From Geobacter sp. SVR (GTDB lineage: Bacteria > Desulfobacterota > Desulfuromonadia > Geobacterales > Pseudopelobacteraceae): a stretch of 64,000 nt of DNA. Below the pieces are notes generated by a model that was given only the letters and a program-made list of their open reading frames with translations, was not told where the DNA came from and ran no database searches. The stretch spans positions 3,502,501-3,566,500 of the forward strand of contig NZ_AP024469.1 in assembly GCF_016865365.1 (NCBI RefSeq). Direction: 5' to 3'. Both the position numbers and the translations under genes were made by a program. Shown piece after piece: positions 1 to 8,821 of the stretch (position 1 is the stretch's first letter; each line of letters starts with the position of its first letter).

Positions 1-204
1 GGCCATGGTGATCAGCGGCTGCAGGATGGCCCAGGCAGCTCCGATGACCGTCTGTTTGTAACGGACCAGGACATCTCTCCACACGAGGAAATACAACAGT
101 TCGCGGTACTTCCAGACCGCCCTGAGATCGAGCTGGAAGAGCCCTCGGCGGGGCTGGATCAGAACCGTCGGAATATTCAGGTCGTTCTCTGCGGCAAATG
201 CCAT
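1..204 (-). CDS. ABC-2 type polysaccharide/polyol-phosphate export permease, N-terminal part only
   Basis: Only the first 68 codons are present; the gene runs off the left edge. The start ATG lies at 202-204 on the minus strand. The N-terminus contains the segment LVWRDVLVRYKQTVIGAAWA followed by ILQPL, the signature beginning of Wzm/KpsM/TagG-type ABC-2 permeases, which move undecaprenyl-linked glycans across the inner membrane. The cytoplasmic N-terminal stretch precedes the first membrane helix, which begins at the cut. It lies downstream of the XrtA-type EPS operon but is separated from the deacetylase gene by a palindromic element, so it may belong to another transcription unit. The ATPase partner is not in view. 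Family assignment is fairly secure; the substrate is unknown. Confidence 0.8.
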   Translation of the reverse strand, partial: MAFAAENDLNIPTVLIQPRRGLFQLDLRAVWKYRELLYFLVWRDVLVRYKQTVIGAAWAILQPLITMA

Positions 205-237
205 GGTGTCAGCCCCTTGTTTGTGTCTGATTTAGAA

Positions 238-356
238 GGTTGTTGAAAAACGGGTATCTCACCGCCGTCCTCGTCAGTCCTCTTGTGCGGCGTAGCGGGC
301 CTACGCCTCCGCGGGGCTTCCTGCGGGTGCGACGATCTACCCATTTTTGAACAACC
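238..356. repeat. 119-bp element with imperfect terminal inverted repeats
   Basis: The arms GGTTGTTGAAAAACGGG (238-254) and CCCATTTTTGAACAACC (340-356) are inverted copies with two mismatches and enclose a GC-rich core. The element ends just before the stop codon of the deacetylase gene. It looks like a small non-coding palindromic repeat (MITE-like or a bidirectional transcriptional stop). Only one copy occurs in this window, so its dispersed nature is inferred. Confidence 0.5.
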
Positions 357-363
357 AGGGAAT

Positions 364-1239
364 TCAACAGCCTGTTTTTAGTGTGGTGCGGCCCTCGGAA
401 CTCACCTGCAGCACCTCGCGGGCAGGTGCGAAACGGAAGCGCTTCAACAGGTGCCGGATCTTGAATTCCATGCGCCCGAGGTTGAGATAATGCCTGAAAC
501 TGGACCGCCATCCGGCCCGGATGCGCGGCTGCTGCGGATCGATCTCCCAGGGATGGAAATAGACGATCACCGGCTGCCGCTCCCGGCTGTTGATGGCGCC
601 GATCGCCCTGCTCACCAGGGAGACCGGAAACAGCCTCAGATACCCCCCTCCTGCCACCGGCAGCTGCGTCCGCCATCCCCCGATCCCCAGGGGATAGGTG
701 GACAAGGGGAACTCGCGCAGGGTTCCGGAACCGGCCGCAATGTCGTAGGGGAACCGCTCCCCCCCCGGGATGCCGTAGACGTCGTGGCGGATCGGAAAGA
801 TGCTCGAATCGTAGCTGAATCCTTCCTCCGCCAGGACATCCAGCGCCCAGAGCGATTGGTTGGTGATGGAGTAGCTCGGAGCGCGATAGCCCAGCACCCG
901 CTCGCCGCAGATATCCTCCAGGATGCCTTTTGCAGCGGCGATGTCGGCCCGGAACTGCTCCGCGGTGAGCCGGTACACCAGCTGATGCCGGTATCCGTGA
1001 CAGGCGATCTCGTGTCCCCGGCGGTGGATCTCCCGCACCAGGAGCGGACAACGCTCTGCGATCCATCCCAGAATGAAGAAGGTCGCCTTCTGCGCGCATT
1101 CGTCGAACATGTCCAGGATGCGCCGGGTGTTGTTCTCCACCCTGAGTGGAAACAGATCCCACTCTTCGTACCTGATCCGCCCGGCAAACGCGTTCACCTG
1201 GAAGTAGTCCTCGACGTCGACGGACAGGGCATTCAGCAT
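364..1239 (-). CDS. XrtA-system polysaccharide deacetylase (NodB fold, DUF3473 C-terminus)
   Basis: This protein should remove N-acetyl groups from the exopolysaccharide, as NodB-fold carbohydrate esterase 4 enzymes do. It begins LSVDVEDYFQV, the typical start of the PEP-CTERM/exosortase-associated deacetylase family, with acidic residues of the first catalytic motif. The metal-binding motif appears as EIACHGYRH, and the C-terminal part carries VIVYFHPWEID of the DUF3473 extension. I use the ATG at 1237-1239, which has GAGG five bases upstream; a GTG two codons earlier is possible. It follows the outer-membrane protein gene almost without gap, consistent with one operon. Length (about 291 aa) fits the family. 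No signal peptide is evident, so it may act in the cytoplasm or on lipid-linked precursor. Confidence 0.88.
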   Translation of the reverse strand: MLNALSVDVEDYFQVNAFAGRIRYEEWDLFPLRVENNTRRILDMFDECAQKATFFILGWIAERCPLLVREIHRRGHEIACHGYRHQLVYRLTAEQFRADIAAAKGILEDICGERVLGYRAPSYSITNQSLWALDVLAEEGFSYDSSIFPIRHDVYGIPGGERFPYDIAAGSGTLREFPLSTYPLGIGGWRTQLPVAGGGYLRLFPVSLVSRAIGAINSRERQPVIVYFHPWEIDPQQPRIRAGWRSSFRHYLNLGRMEFKIRHLLKRFRFAPAREVLQVSSEGRTTLKTGC

Positions 1240-1246
1240 GAGCACC

Positions 1247-2467
1247 TCAAAAGACTTTCCTGAGCATGAGCGACACGCGGTTGATCTGCTTGTTGTCCAG
1301 ATCGGGGTTGGGCGAGTAGTAATCGACGTAGATGTATGTCAGCGTCGCGGTCAATTCGTCCGCCAGCTTGTAGCCCAGCCCCGTCTCCAGGATGAGGCGC
1401 CTGGTGTTGCCGGCACTCTCCTCGAACCTTTCGCCCGTAAAGGCCAGGGTAGCGCTCAGGGAGGAGGTCAGATCGCGCGAGCCTTTTATCAGCAGCCCGT
1501 ATTTCCTGGTATCCAGCGTATCGGTCACGACATCGACATATTTCGAGAAAGAGAGGGTCAGCTTGAGCGCTCCCCGGTCGAAACGCTTTTCCACGCTGCC
1601 GCTGACATAGGTCTCCTCGGTGATGTTGCGCAGCGGGTCCTCGTCGTACTTCACTCCGGTGGCAGCCTCAACGGTCAGAATATCGAAAACGTGAATGGCG
1701 CCTGCCTTCCAGTTGACGTTGTCGAAAGTCTGGCCGCTGTCGTACCCGATCCAGCTGTAGCCCACCTGTGCAAACAGGAAGGATTTGTCCGCGTATTCGT
1801 AGCGGAAGCCCCCCAGGACCTGGTGCTGGTTGAAGTTGTCCACATCGGCCAGCTCCCGGATGAAGATGTAGTCCCCCGTGAGGCTGAGTTTGGGGGTCAG
1901 CTCGTAGGTGGCGCTCAGAAAACCGGAATGATCGTTTTTGCTGATGCCGTCGGAACTGAAATAATGGGTGTTGATGTAACTGTAGCCGCTTTTCAGGGTC
2001 GTCCTCGGAGTGGGATGAAACACCGCGAAGGGAGAGACGGTTACGACATTGCGGTCGGTCTGGTCGAAAAACAGGCTCTCCTGCCTGACATCCTTGGTTA
2101 CATCCAGCGGAACCCGCTGATAATCGCTGGTTGCATCCACAAACAGGAAATTGTCGATTGCCGTGAGATGGCCGACAGCCTGCAGCAGGTGGGTATAATC
2201 GTTCGTACGGCTGTTCCGGGCGTAATAGTGGTAATCGAACTGGTAATTCAGATCGCCGCTGAATACCGGCCCCTTGGCGCCGATGGCCAGGCCGGGCATT
2301 ATGCGGGTGATGTAGTCGCCGATCTTGTTATCCCGCGTCTCGAAGACGTTGTCAGTGTACTCCTCGCCAACGGCAATGGAAGGATGCACGGTCAGGTCCT
2401 CCGCCCGGGCGGCACCTGCCAGTGCAAGTGCGCATAAGATTGCCGAAATGCGAGAAACGCTCGACAT
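1247..2467 (-). CDS. XrtA-associated outer-membrane beta-barrel protein
   Basis: A 406-residue protein with an N-terminal signal peptide (hydrophobic run ending near ALAGAARA) and a long series of alternating polar/aromatic beta strands. It ends in Phe (LMLRKVF), the usual C-terminal signature recognised by the BAM complex. Strand motifs such as VGEEYTDNVFET at the start of the mature protein are typical of the uncharacterised PEP-CTERM-system barrel family (TIGR03016-like). It lies between the ATPase and deacetylase genes, the standard order of XrtA EPS operons, and probably forms or supports the outer-membrane exit for the polymer. The direct function of the family is not established. Confidence 0.82.
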   Translation of the reverse strand: MSSVSRISAILCALALAGAARAEDLTVHPSIAVGEEYTDNVFETRDNKIGDYITRIMPGLAIGAKGPVFSGDLNYQFDYHYYARNSRTNDYTHLLQAVGHLTAIDNFLFVDATSDYQRVPLDVTKDVRQESLFFDQTDRNVVTVSPFAVFHPTPRTTLKSGYSYINTHYFSSDGISKNDHSGFLSATYELTPKLSLTGDYIFIRELADVDNFNQHQVLGGFRYEYADKSFLFAQVGYSWIGYDSGQTFDNVNWKAGAIHVFDILTVEAATGVKYDEDPLRNITEETYVSGSVEKRFDRGALKLTLSFSKYVDVVTDTLDTRKYGLLIKGSRDLTSSLSATLAFTGERFEESAGNTRRLILETGLGYKLADELTATLTYIYVDYYSPNPDLDNKQINRVSLMLRKVF

Positions 2468-2537
2468 GAAAATCCCTCCATCGACGACAAGTCCTCAACC
2501 AATTTCAAGAGATCCGTACGCCCCGCCCGGCTGCGGA

Positions 2538-3632
2538 TTACCAGCCCCCCAGCATCGGAATATACTTGCGCAGCTTCTGCATGATCGTACCGGTCTTTTC
2601 CTGCTGGGATTTCAGCGATTGCTCCAGATCCGAAATTTTTGCCGTCATCTCCAGGTACATCTTCTGGTTGAACATTTCCGGCTCCGCTTCCGGGCTGTCC
2701 CCGCCGATCAGCTTCCAGAGCCCGGAAACGTCCGATTTCTCGGGAATGCTGGACAGGTGCGGAGCAGCATATTCCGGCACCAGGGCCTCCCCTGCCCCTT
2801 CCGGCCGCGCCTCGCCCCAGAAGTGGTGGTTGAAATCGAGATCCCCGATCACATCCTTGACCAGAGCGACGTCGATGGTGCTGGTTTCCTCGGCGAACGC
2901 CGCCAGCAGAATGAAGTCGCAGATGATATTGATCAAACGCGGGATGCCCCTGCTGTAGCCGAAGATGATGTTGATCGTCTCCTCGGAAAAAGTAGCGGAA
3001 TTCCGCCCCCCCGCCTTTTCCATGCGATGCAGGATGTACTCCTCCGTCTCGGACAGGGTCAGAGGATGGATGTGGCAGTTGATGCTGATACGCTGACGCA
3101 GCTGTATCAGGGAGGGAGACGCCAGTGTATCCCTCAGTTCCGGCTGACCCACCAGGATGATCTGCAGCAGCTTGGCATTGTCCGTTTCAAGATTGGACAG
3201 CATCCTGATCTCTTCCAGAAGATCCGTACAAAGGTTCTGGGCCTCGTCGATGATCAGCACCGGCCGGTTTCCCTTGATGAACTGCTCGATCAGGAAGGTG
3301 TTCAGGTCGCGCAGCAGCGTGATCTTGTCCTTGTGCTGCACTGCCAGGCCGAAGTCGTCGTTGATCATCGCGATCAACTGCTCCGAATCCACCTTGGTAT
3401 TGAAAATCTTCGAGAGCACGACATTGTCGAGATGTTTCTTGATCAGGTTGCGAATAATGGTGGTCTTACCGGACCCCACTTCGCCGGTCAGCAGGATGAA
3501 ACCTGCCCGCTCCCTGATGCCGTAGTCGAGGTAGGACAGCGCCCGCTTGTGGGATCTGCTCATGTACAGAAAGTCAGGGTCCGGCAGCAGATCAAAGGGC
3601 TTGCGGGTCAGATTGAAGAAGATTTCATACAT
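2538..3632 (-). CDS. XrtA-associated ExeA/GspA-type AAA ATPase
   Basis: A 364-residue P-loop ATPase. Walker A is GEVGSGKT at residues 50-57 and Walker B is PVLIIDEAQ around residues 124-132. The N-terminus YEIFFNLTRKPFDLLPDP is characteristic of ExeA/GspA-like ATPases that open exosortase-associated EPS operons. The C-terminal 100 residues are predicted coiled coil and low complexity and have no membrane segment that I can see. It sits between the tyrosine autokinase and the outer-membrane barrel, so a role in energising or regulating assembly or export is inferred. Start ATG at 3630-3632. Enzyme class is secure; biological role is inferred from context. Confidence 0.87.
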   Translation of the reverse strand: MYEIFFNLTRKPFDLLPDPDFLYMSRSHKRALSYLDYGIRERAGFILLTGEVGSGKTTIIRNLIKKHLDNVVLSKIFNTKVDSEQLIAMINDDFGLAVQHKDKITLLRDLNTFLIEQFIKGNRPVLIIDEAQNLCTDLLEEIRMLSNLETDNAKLLQIILVGQPELRDTLASPSLIQLRQRISINCHIHPLTLSETEEYILHRMEKAGGRNSATFSEETINIIFGYSRGIPRLINIICDFILLAAFAEETSTIDVALVKDVIGDLDFNHHFWGEARPEGAGEALVPEYAAPHLSSIPEKSDVSGLWKLIGGDSPEAEPEMFNQKMYLEMTAKISDLEQSLKSQQEKTGTIMQKLRKYIPMLGGW

Positions 3633-3718
3633 GAATCCACCCTTTCAGAGAGATCACCTGTGCTCAGTCCCCGCCCCGCCCGGCGCGCATGCCGGAAACG
3701 GTCGAGGAGCGGTCCGCG

Positions 3719-4528
3719 TCAGGCCGCATCCTGCCGGTAGTATTGCTGAAGGTCGGCATGCGGCGCCTTGGCAGCCTCGTTGTAGACCACCCCCAGCAGA
3801 TTGCTTCCCTTGAGGCACTCGATGGTCTCGTTGATATTGTCCAGCGTCACCCTGCCCTCCTTGACCACCAGCACCACACCATCGACAATGGCGCTCAAGG
3901 AGCGGGTTTCGGCAAACGGCAGCACCGGGGGCGTATCGATGATCACATAGCGGTCGCGGTAGCGGTTCTTCATCTCCAGTAAAAACTCCCTGAAGCGACG
4001 AGAGGAGAATACTTCGGCCGGATTGCTCACCTGGCGGCCGGCCGGCAGCACCGAAAGCCTTCCGATGCCGGTCCGGACAAGCGCCTTTTTGGGGTCGAGC
4101 CCGTCCAGAACGCATTCGGCCAGCCCGACCCGGTTCTCGATGCCGAGATAGTTGTGGATGGAGGACCTCCTGATATCCGCGTCCACCAGCAGTACGGTAT
4201 GGTCGAATTCCTGCGCCAGACTCATGGCAAGATTGAGCGAGGTGATGCTCTTCCCCTCGCTGGCGATCGAGCTGGTCACCATCAGCATGTTGCGGAACTC
4301 CTCCCCTTTGGTGAGCTTCACGATGATCGATTTCAATTTGCGGTATTCTTCCGCCGCCGGGGCAAGGGCATCGGTGACGGAGACCATCAGCATGTTGTCC
4401 ACCTGCAGGCTTTCCGTAGCGGGAGGAGGCAGATGGGTACGCTGGTCGGCCTTCTCCGGCACGGCAACCAGGGTCACTCCGTTTCGTAGTTTAGCCGCTT
4501 TTTCAAGGGCTTCTTCGATTCTGCTCAT
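3719..4528 (-). CDS. XrtA-associated CpsD/BY-type tyrosine autokinase
   Basis: A 269-residue cytoplasmic BY-kinase module. The modified Walker A TSSIASEGKS lies at residues 85-94 and the Walker A' VLLVDADIRR at 112-121. The N-terminus SRIEEALEKAAKLR is the usual start of the PEP-CTERM-system kinase. The C-terminal tail has an adjacent tyrosine pair (QQYYRQ) that may be the autophosphorylation site, shorter than the Tyr cluster of E. coli Wzc. In other systems this kinase works with the Wzz-like protein, encoded here by the preceding gene in transcription order, to control polymer length and export. A heptamer-rich repeat separates the two genes. Start ATG 4526-4528. Confidence 0.88.
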   Translation of the reverse strand: MSRIEEALEKAAKLRNGVTLVAVPEKADQRTHLPPPATESLQVDNMLMVSVTDALAPAAEEYRKLKSIIVKLTKGEEFRNMLMVTSSIASEGKSITSLNLAMSLAQEFDHTVLLVDADIRRSSIHNYLGIENRVGLAECVLDGLDPKKALVRTGIGRLSVLPAGRQVSNPAEVFSSRRFREFLLEMKNRYRDRYVIIDTPPVLPFAETRSLSAIVDGVVLVVKEGRVTLDNINETIECLKGSNLLGVVYNEAAKAPHADLQQYYRQDAA

Positions 4529-4550
4529 GATTGAGTCCTTTCTAGAGGCA

Positions 4551-4647
4551 GAGATCAGGGACCGGGGATCAGGAACCGGTAACGTCAGAATCTTTTAGAG
4601 TCCCCGCTTTCAAAGGTTTTACCGGTCCCCGGTTCCTGGTCCCCGCT
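4551..4647. repeat. heptamer-rich hairpin repeat, copy 1
   Basis: The left arm has GGGACCGGGGATCAGGAACC and the right arm ACCGGTCCCCGGTTCCTGG, inverted relative to each other. The core is GTAACGTCAGAATCTTTT...CAAAGGTTTTACC. The element fills the gap between the autokinase and chain-length genes. Other copies lie at 14219-14370, 15084-15197 and 18831-18943, with a related stretch inside the YjbH-like gene. The arms could fold into a long stem in RNA, so an effect on transcript stability or readthrough is possible but not shown. Confidence 0.8.
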
Positions 4648-6150
4648 TCACCGAAACGTCATATCCCTGAGGTTCGCCAGATTCTGCCTGATACCGGCAC
4701 CGCTCAGGATGTCGTAGGAGTTTTCCCGCATGTACTCGATCGGGATCGTCGCCAGAATCAGCAGGAAATAGATGCCGGCCAGGCTGAAAAACCACCAGTC
4801 GCGCCTTCGTACCGCCAGCGCTTCGCTTGGATTTTCGATCTTCGGTACGACCGCCAGTACCTGGACCCCCAGCGACCTGAGGGAATCGATGTGGCGCACC
4901 GAAACGTCCAGGTGGTCCAGGAGCAGCAGGATGGCGAAGCTGCCGGCCAGCCCCCCCAGGATACCGAGCAGGATCATTCTGACCCGTTGCGGTCCCGTCG
5001 GTTTGGCCGGTACCACCGCCGGATCGACCACCCTGAAGGTGGTGGTCTTGTCCTGCACCTCCATCTGCTTGGAAACCTCGGACTGCCCGTAGCGCGCCAC
5101 AAGCTGCTCATACAGGGTCTTCTGGCTGGCCCGCTCCCGCTCCAGCTCCTCCAGACCGGCCTTGGCAGCCGGAATGCTCTTCAGCAGAGCCAGTTTGGAC
5201 GCTATCAGCCGCCGCTGGTTCTGTTCGCTTTCGCGCAGGGATTTCAGTTCCAGAGTGATCCTATCCTGTTCCGGCGAAGAAACGGCAGCCCCGTGGCTTA
5301 CGCCCTGTCCGGATTTTATCTGTTCCTGGAGGGAAGCTATTTCGTTGCCTATGGCTATGATTTCGGGATGGTTATCGGTGTAGACCAGGCTCAGTTCCTG
5401 CTGCCGCTTCTTCAGCTCCGCCAGCCTTATCTGCTGCGGGCCGTTCTTCACGGCCAGCCCCAGCAGGCTTTCGAGCTGACGCCGGCGCAGGGCGTACTCT
5501 TCGATCCTCTGCTGGGCATTGCCAATCTCGGTCGATATCATCTCCTCGCTCTGCGCCAGCAGACTTCCCTTTTCCTGTCTGTAGCTGCTCGTGGCTGCAT
5601 CCGATCGTGCCAGCTTTTCCTTCATCGCCGCGATCTGCTCTCCCAGGAATCTGGTGGCCCCGTAGGAATCTTCCCGCGTGGAAGAGCTGTTCTCCTCGAT
5701 GTAGCGGCGAATCAGCGCATTGACGTAGTCACGGGCCAGGCGCGGGTTTTCGTGTGAAAAAGCGATGGTGAAGAGTCCTTCCTTGTCTTTCAGCCTGATA
5801 TCGGTCTTGGCCTGGAAGGCCTTGACCATCTCTTCCAGCTGAGAATCGTTCTGCTTGTTCACGTTGAGGTCGAGGTCGTCGAAGACCTTGAGCAGGAGGC
5901 TCCTGCTTTTAATGGCATATTCCAGCACCCGGATCTTGTCCTCGAAAGAAGCGGTGACCGCAATGCCCTTCACCAGATCGCCGATAACGCTCCTCTCGAT
6001 GAATACGGTGCTTTTGGCCTCGTACACGGCCGGCTTCATGTAGCTGGCGATAACGGTGCCGGTCATGATCAGGAGGGCCAGAACGACAAACAGGTACCTC
6101 CTCTTGACGATCAGCTGCAGATATTTTTTGTAATCGAAATCCGATTCCAT
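4648..6150 (-). CDS. XrtA-system polysaccharide chain-length determinant (Wzz family)
   Basis: A 500-residue polysaccharide co-polymerase. After DFDYKKYLQLIVKRR comes a first membrane helix (about residues 20-38), then a large periplasmic part with Wzz-type beta/alpha segments and long coiled coils rich in Gln/Glu/Arg (about 150-380). A second helix lies near LGILGGLAGSFAILLLL and an extra hydrophobic segment (FFSLAGIYFLLILA) near the C-terminus. No kinase domain is fused; the separate autokinase is next in the operon. The protein should set polymer length and form the periplasmic cage that couples to the SLBB exporter. Length and layout match the PEP-CTERM-associated Wzz group. Confidence 0.88.
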   Translation of the reverse strand: MESDFDYKKYLQLIVKRRYLFVVLALLIMTGTVIASYMKPAVYEAKSTVFIERSVIGDLVKGIAVTASFEDKIRVLEYAIKSRSLLLKVFDDLDLNVNKQNDSQLEEMVKAFQAKTDIRLKDKEGLFTIAFSHENPRLARDYVNALIRRYIEENSSSTREDSYGATRFLGEQIAAMKEKLARSDAATSSYRQEKGSLLAQSEEMISTEIGNAQQRIEEYALRRRQLESLLGLAVKNGPQQIRLAELKKRQQELSLVYTDNHPEIIAIGNEIASLQEQIKSGQGVSHGAAVSSPEQDRITLELKSLRESEQNQRRLIASKLALLKSIPAAKAGLEELERERASQKTLYEQLVARYGQSEVSKQMEVQDKTTTFRVVDPAVVPAKPTGPQRVRMILLGILGGLAGSFAILLLLDHLDVSVRHIDSLRSLGVQVLAVVPKIENPSEALAVRRRDWWFFSLAGIYFLLILATIPIEYMRENSYDILSGAGIRQNLANLRDMTFR

Positions 6151-6331
6151 AGGTCACTCCATTCTCCAATGTCCGCGCTGTTGCAATAGCGCGCTCAAGA
6201 CCTGAATCCGTGGCGCCGGGATGCCGTCACCGTTTGTATCGGCCGGCCTCCGTCGAACCATTCCGAACCGCCGAAAAGCAGAGGCAGAGGCACTTCAAGG
6301 CACCGAGGCAGTGAAGCGCCGCAGATTCAGG

Positions 6332-7135
6332 TCAGAACATGCCTTCCTTGACGATGATGTAGTCACTCGGCTTGAGCCTCGGGTTCTGGGACAGGTCCCG
6401 CTCGTTCCAGAGATCCTTGGCCTTGACCGGAATTGTCACTTCCTTGCCCCCTTCCCTGCGCAGGATGGTCGTGTCGTTCTGTTTGGCGAACTTGCTGAAC
6501 CCGCCGGCCTCCAGCACCGCATCCATCACGGTCATGCCTTCCCGGTATTCGATCAGCCGCGGCGTGTTGACGGCCCCCAGCACATAGATGTTCTTGTCCG
6601 CAAGCACCGGGAAATAGATCGCATCGTTGGATTCGATCACGATGTCTTCTTTGGTGTCTCCGCCGATGAAGAGCTTCTCGAAATCGGTCTTGATGGTTTT
6701 GCCGTTCCGCTGCACGTACGATCGTTTGAGATCAGCCCCTTTGACATCGCCGATTGTGCATAAAAGCTGCAGCAGGGTGGTACGGCGGCTCAGGTCGAAC
6801 ACCCCCGACTTCACACCGGCGCCGAAGATATACACCCTGCTGTTGGTGATCTCCTTGACGCTCACGGTGACGATCGGGGTCTTGACAAGCTGCTTGAGCT
6901 TTTCGGACAGGGATTTCTGCAGCTCCTGCGGTGTGAACCCGTTGGCCGTGACATCCCCCAGGCCGGGAATGGTGATCTTGCCGTCGGGCCTCACCCTGAC
7001 GGTGACGTTCAGCTCCTTTACCCCCCACACGGCGACATCGAGAACATCCCCGTCACCGATGACGTAATCCCCTGCGAAAACCGGGAGGGGAAACAGCATC
7101 AGAAAGAACAACATCGCTGCCAGCCTTATTGCCAT
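6332..7135 (-). CDS. XrtA-system SLBB-type polysaccharide export protein
   Basis: A 267-residue exported protein. The start at 7133-7135 is chosen because AAAGGAG lies six bases upstream; it gives a clean signal peptide (hydrophobic run ending FPLPVFA). The mature protein opens with DYVIGDGDVLDVAVWG, the Poly_export motif of Wza-like proteins, followed by two SLBB-like segments (VYIFGAGVKSG, and IYVLGAVNTPR). No Cys lipobox is seen. It is much shorter than the second exporter at 20686-23406, as is usual for the XrtA system. It should form the periplasmic/outer-membrane channel together with the beta-barrel protein of this operon. Confidence 0.9.
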   Translation of the reverse strand: MAIRLAAMLFFLMLFPLPVFAGDYVIGDGDVLDVAVWGVKELNVTVRVRPDGKITIPGLGDVTANGFTPQELQKSLSEKLKQLVKTPIVTVSVKEITNSRVYIFGAGVKSGVFDLSRRTTLLQLLCTIGDVKGADLKRSYVQRNGKTIKTDFEKLFIGGDTKEDIVIESNDAIYFPVLADKNIYVLGAVNTPRLIEYREGMTVMDAVLEAGGFSKFAKQNDTTILRREGGKEVTIPVKAKDLWNERDLSQNPRLKPSDYIIVKEGMF

Positions 7136-7192
7136 GTGCATCTCCTTTGTGATCCGGTTGGTTGTGTTGACTGTGACCGCCATGCCATGCCT

Positions 7193-8560
7193 CTATCTCG
7201 CCCCCCGCCGGAAAAGGACCACCTGTACGGTTTCAAGAATGATCATCAGATCGAATGTCAGAGAGATGTGCTTGATGTAGTAGAGATCGTAACGGAGTTT
7301 CTCCAGGGCATCCTCGACCGACGCCCCGTAGGGGTAACGCACCTGCGCCCAGCCCGTAACGCCGGGCTTTACGAAGTGCCGTTCCGAATAATACGGAATG
7401 ACCTCCTTCAGCTTGCCGACGAACTCGGGTCTTTCGGGGCGCGGTCCCACCATGCTCATGTCCCCCCTGAGCACGTTGATGAACTGGGGCAGCTCGTCGA
7501 TGCGGCTTTTACGCAGGATCGATCCCACCCGCGTGATGCGGGAATCGTTTTCCTGCGCCCAGACGGCGCCTGTTTCGCTTTCGGCGTCTGCCCGCATGGT
7601 CCTGAACTTGTACAGAACGAAATTCTTTTCCTTTTCGCCGACCCGTTCCTGGCCGTAGAAGAAGGGTCCCGGAGAGTCGAGCCGTATGGCCAGCAGGATG
7701 AACGGGAGCAGCGGGAGCGTTGCGAGAATGCCGATCAGGGCGCAGAGGATGTCGGTGATCCTTTTGGCGATCCGATGCCAGGTCCTGACCTTGAAACCGT
7801 CCGAAAAGATTATCCAGCTGGGGTTGATTCCCTCCAGCAGCAGCTTGCCGGTCACTTGCTCGTAAAACGACGGGGCATCGATCACCTCCACCCCGTTCAG
7901 CTTGCACGCCATGACCTCCCGGAACGGGAAAGTGCCCCTGCGTTCCGACAGCGACACAACGATCTTGTCCGCCCTCTCCCGCCTGACAGTCTCGTACAGC
8001 CCCCCTTCATTGCGAAGGATCGAGTTCTGCGGTACCTGGCAGCATTCGTTGGAGCAGTTGACATAGCCGGAAAGCACATAGTTGTCGTCCGTCATCGGAA
8101 TGATTTTGCCCATATGCCCTGCAATCGGCCCCACACCGAGGATCAGCACCCTCCTTGCAAAACCGGGGAAGTTGACCCAGACCCGGTACAGGACATGGCA
8201 GAGAAACTGCAGCAGCCCGAAAATGAGGATGGCATACGGCAGTATCCCGTTTCCCTGGCCGTAGGCCGGAGAGGTAAAAGAGACCATGGAAAGGAAGATC
8301 GATGACATCCCCAGGGAAACACCGGTTTTGACTGCGATCTCCCGTGCGAAAAGCTCTCGATGGTTTCCATAAAATTGGGCCAGAAACGACAGGAAGACCA
8401 GGATCAGGACGAACCCGACGATCATTACGTTGCCGAGGCCATGCACCTCTCCCAGGGTGGGTATTCGTCCGTTCTTGACGAACAGTGCCGCCGGCAGCGA
8501 CAGCAGTGCTGCAAGCGCATCGCCCAGTACCAGAAGGATGATTCTATATCTAGATTCCAT
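7193..8560 (-). CDS. XrtA-type polyprenyl-phosphate sugar phosphotransferase (EpsB-like)
   Basis: This enzyme should start the EPS repeat unit by moving a sugar-1-phosphate from a nucleotide sugar to undecaprenyl phosphate. The N-terminal half carries several hydrophobic helices and a nucleotide-binding-like segment (RVLILGVGPIAG). The C-terminal catalytic domain shows SPGPFFYGQERVG, YKFRTM, RIDELPQFINVLRGDMS and VGPRPERPEF, hallmarks of the bacterial sugar transferase family. The ATG at 8558-8560 is preferred because AGGAAAG precedes it; upstream in-frame starts have no such site. A second, WcaJ-like initiating enzyme is encoded at 48974-50380, implying two separate polymers. Confidence 0.9.
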   Translation of the reverse strand: MESRYRIILLVLGDALAALLSLPAALFVKNGRIPTLGEVHGLGNVMIVGFVLILVFLSFLAQFYGNHRELFAREIAVKTGVSLGMSSIFLSMVSFTSPAYGQGNGILPYAILIFGLLQFLCHVLYRVWVNFPGFARRVLILGVGPIAGHMGKIIPMTDDNYVLSGYVNCSNECCQVPQNSILRNEGGLYETVRRERADKIVVSLSERRGTFPFREVMACKLNGVEVIDAPSFYEQVTGKLLLEGINPSWIIFSDGFKVRTWHRIAKRITDILCALIGILATLPLLPFILLAIRLDSPGPFFYGQERVGEKEKNFVLYKFRTMRADAESETGAVWAQENDSRITRVGSILRKSRIDELPQFINVLRGDMSMVGPRPERPEFVGKLKEVIPYYSERHFVKPGVTGWAQVRYPYGASVEDALEKLRYDLYYIKHISLTFDLMIILETVQVVLFRRGAR

Positions 8561-8821
8561 AGCGCACTTTCCTGTAATTACAACTGCCAGGCAGTCTTTT
8601 TTTAGATACTTTTCATCTTCCAACAGTCCCGCTACCGCCGGCTATACCTTTCTTCACCTCCTGGCAGCAGGCAGGTGGACGCTCGTTTTTCTTCCCCCGA
8701 GGTTCGACCGTACTTCCCGTGCATGGACCTCGGTCAGGTACCGGGGCCGCATGCTTGTCAACGGAATCCTGCCGGTTGAGGTGCTGTGTCCCCCCTTCCG
8801 GAGATGCCGCTGCACATGACC

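Noticed and set aside
3654-4115. Long open frame overlapping the tyrosine kinase on the same strand
   Set aside because: Another frame of a well-conserved kinase gene; codon content is explained by GC-rich third positions.
8561-8821. Possible sigma-54 site facing the sugar transferase gene
   Set aside because: GG and GC spacing does not fit 12 bases at any candidate; no promoter was called.
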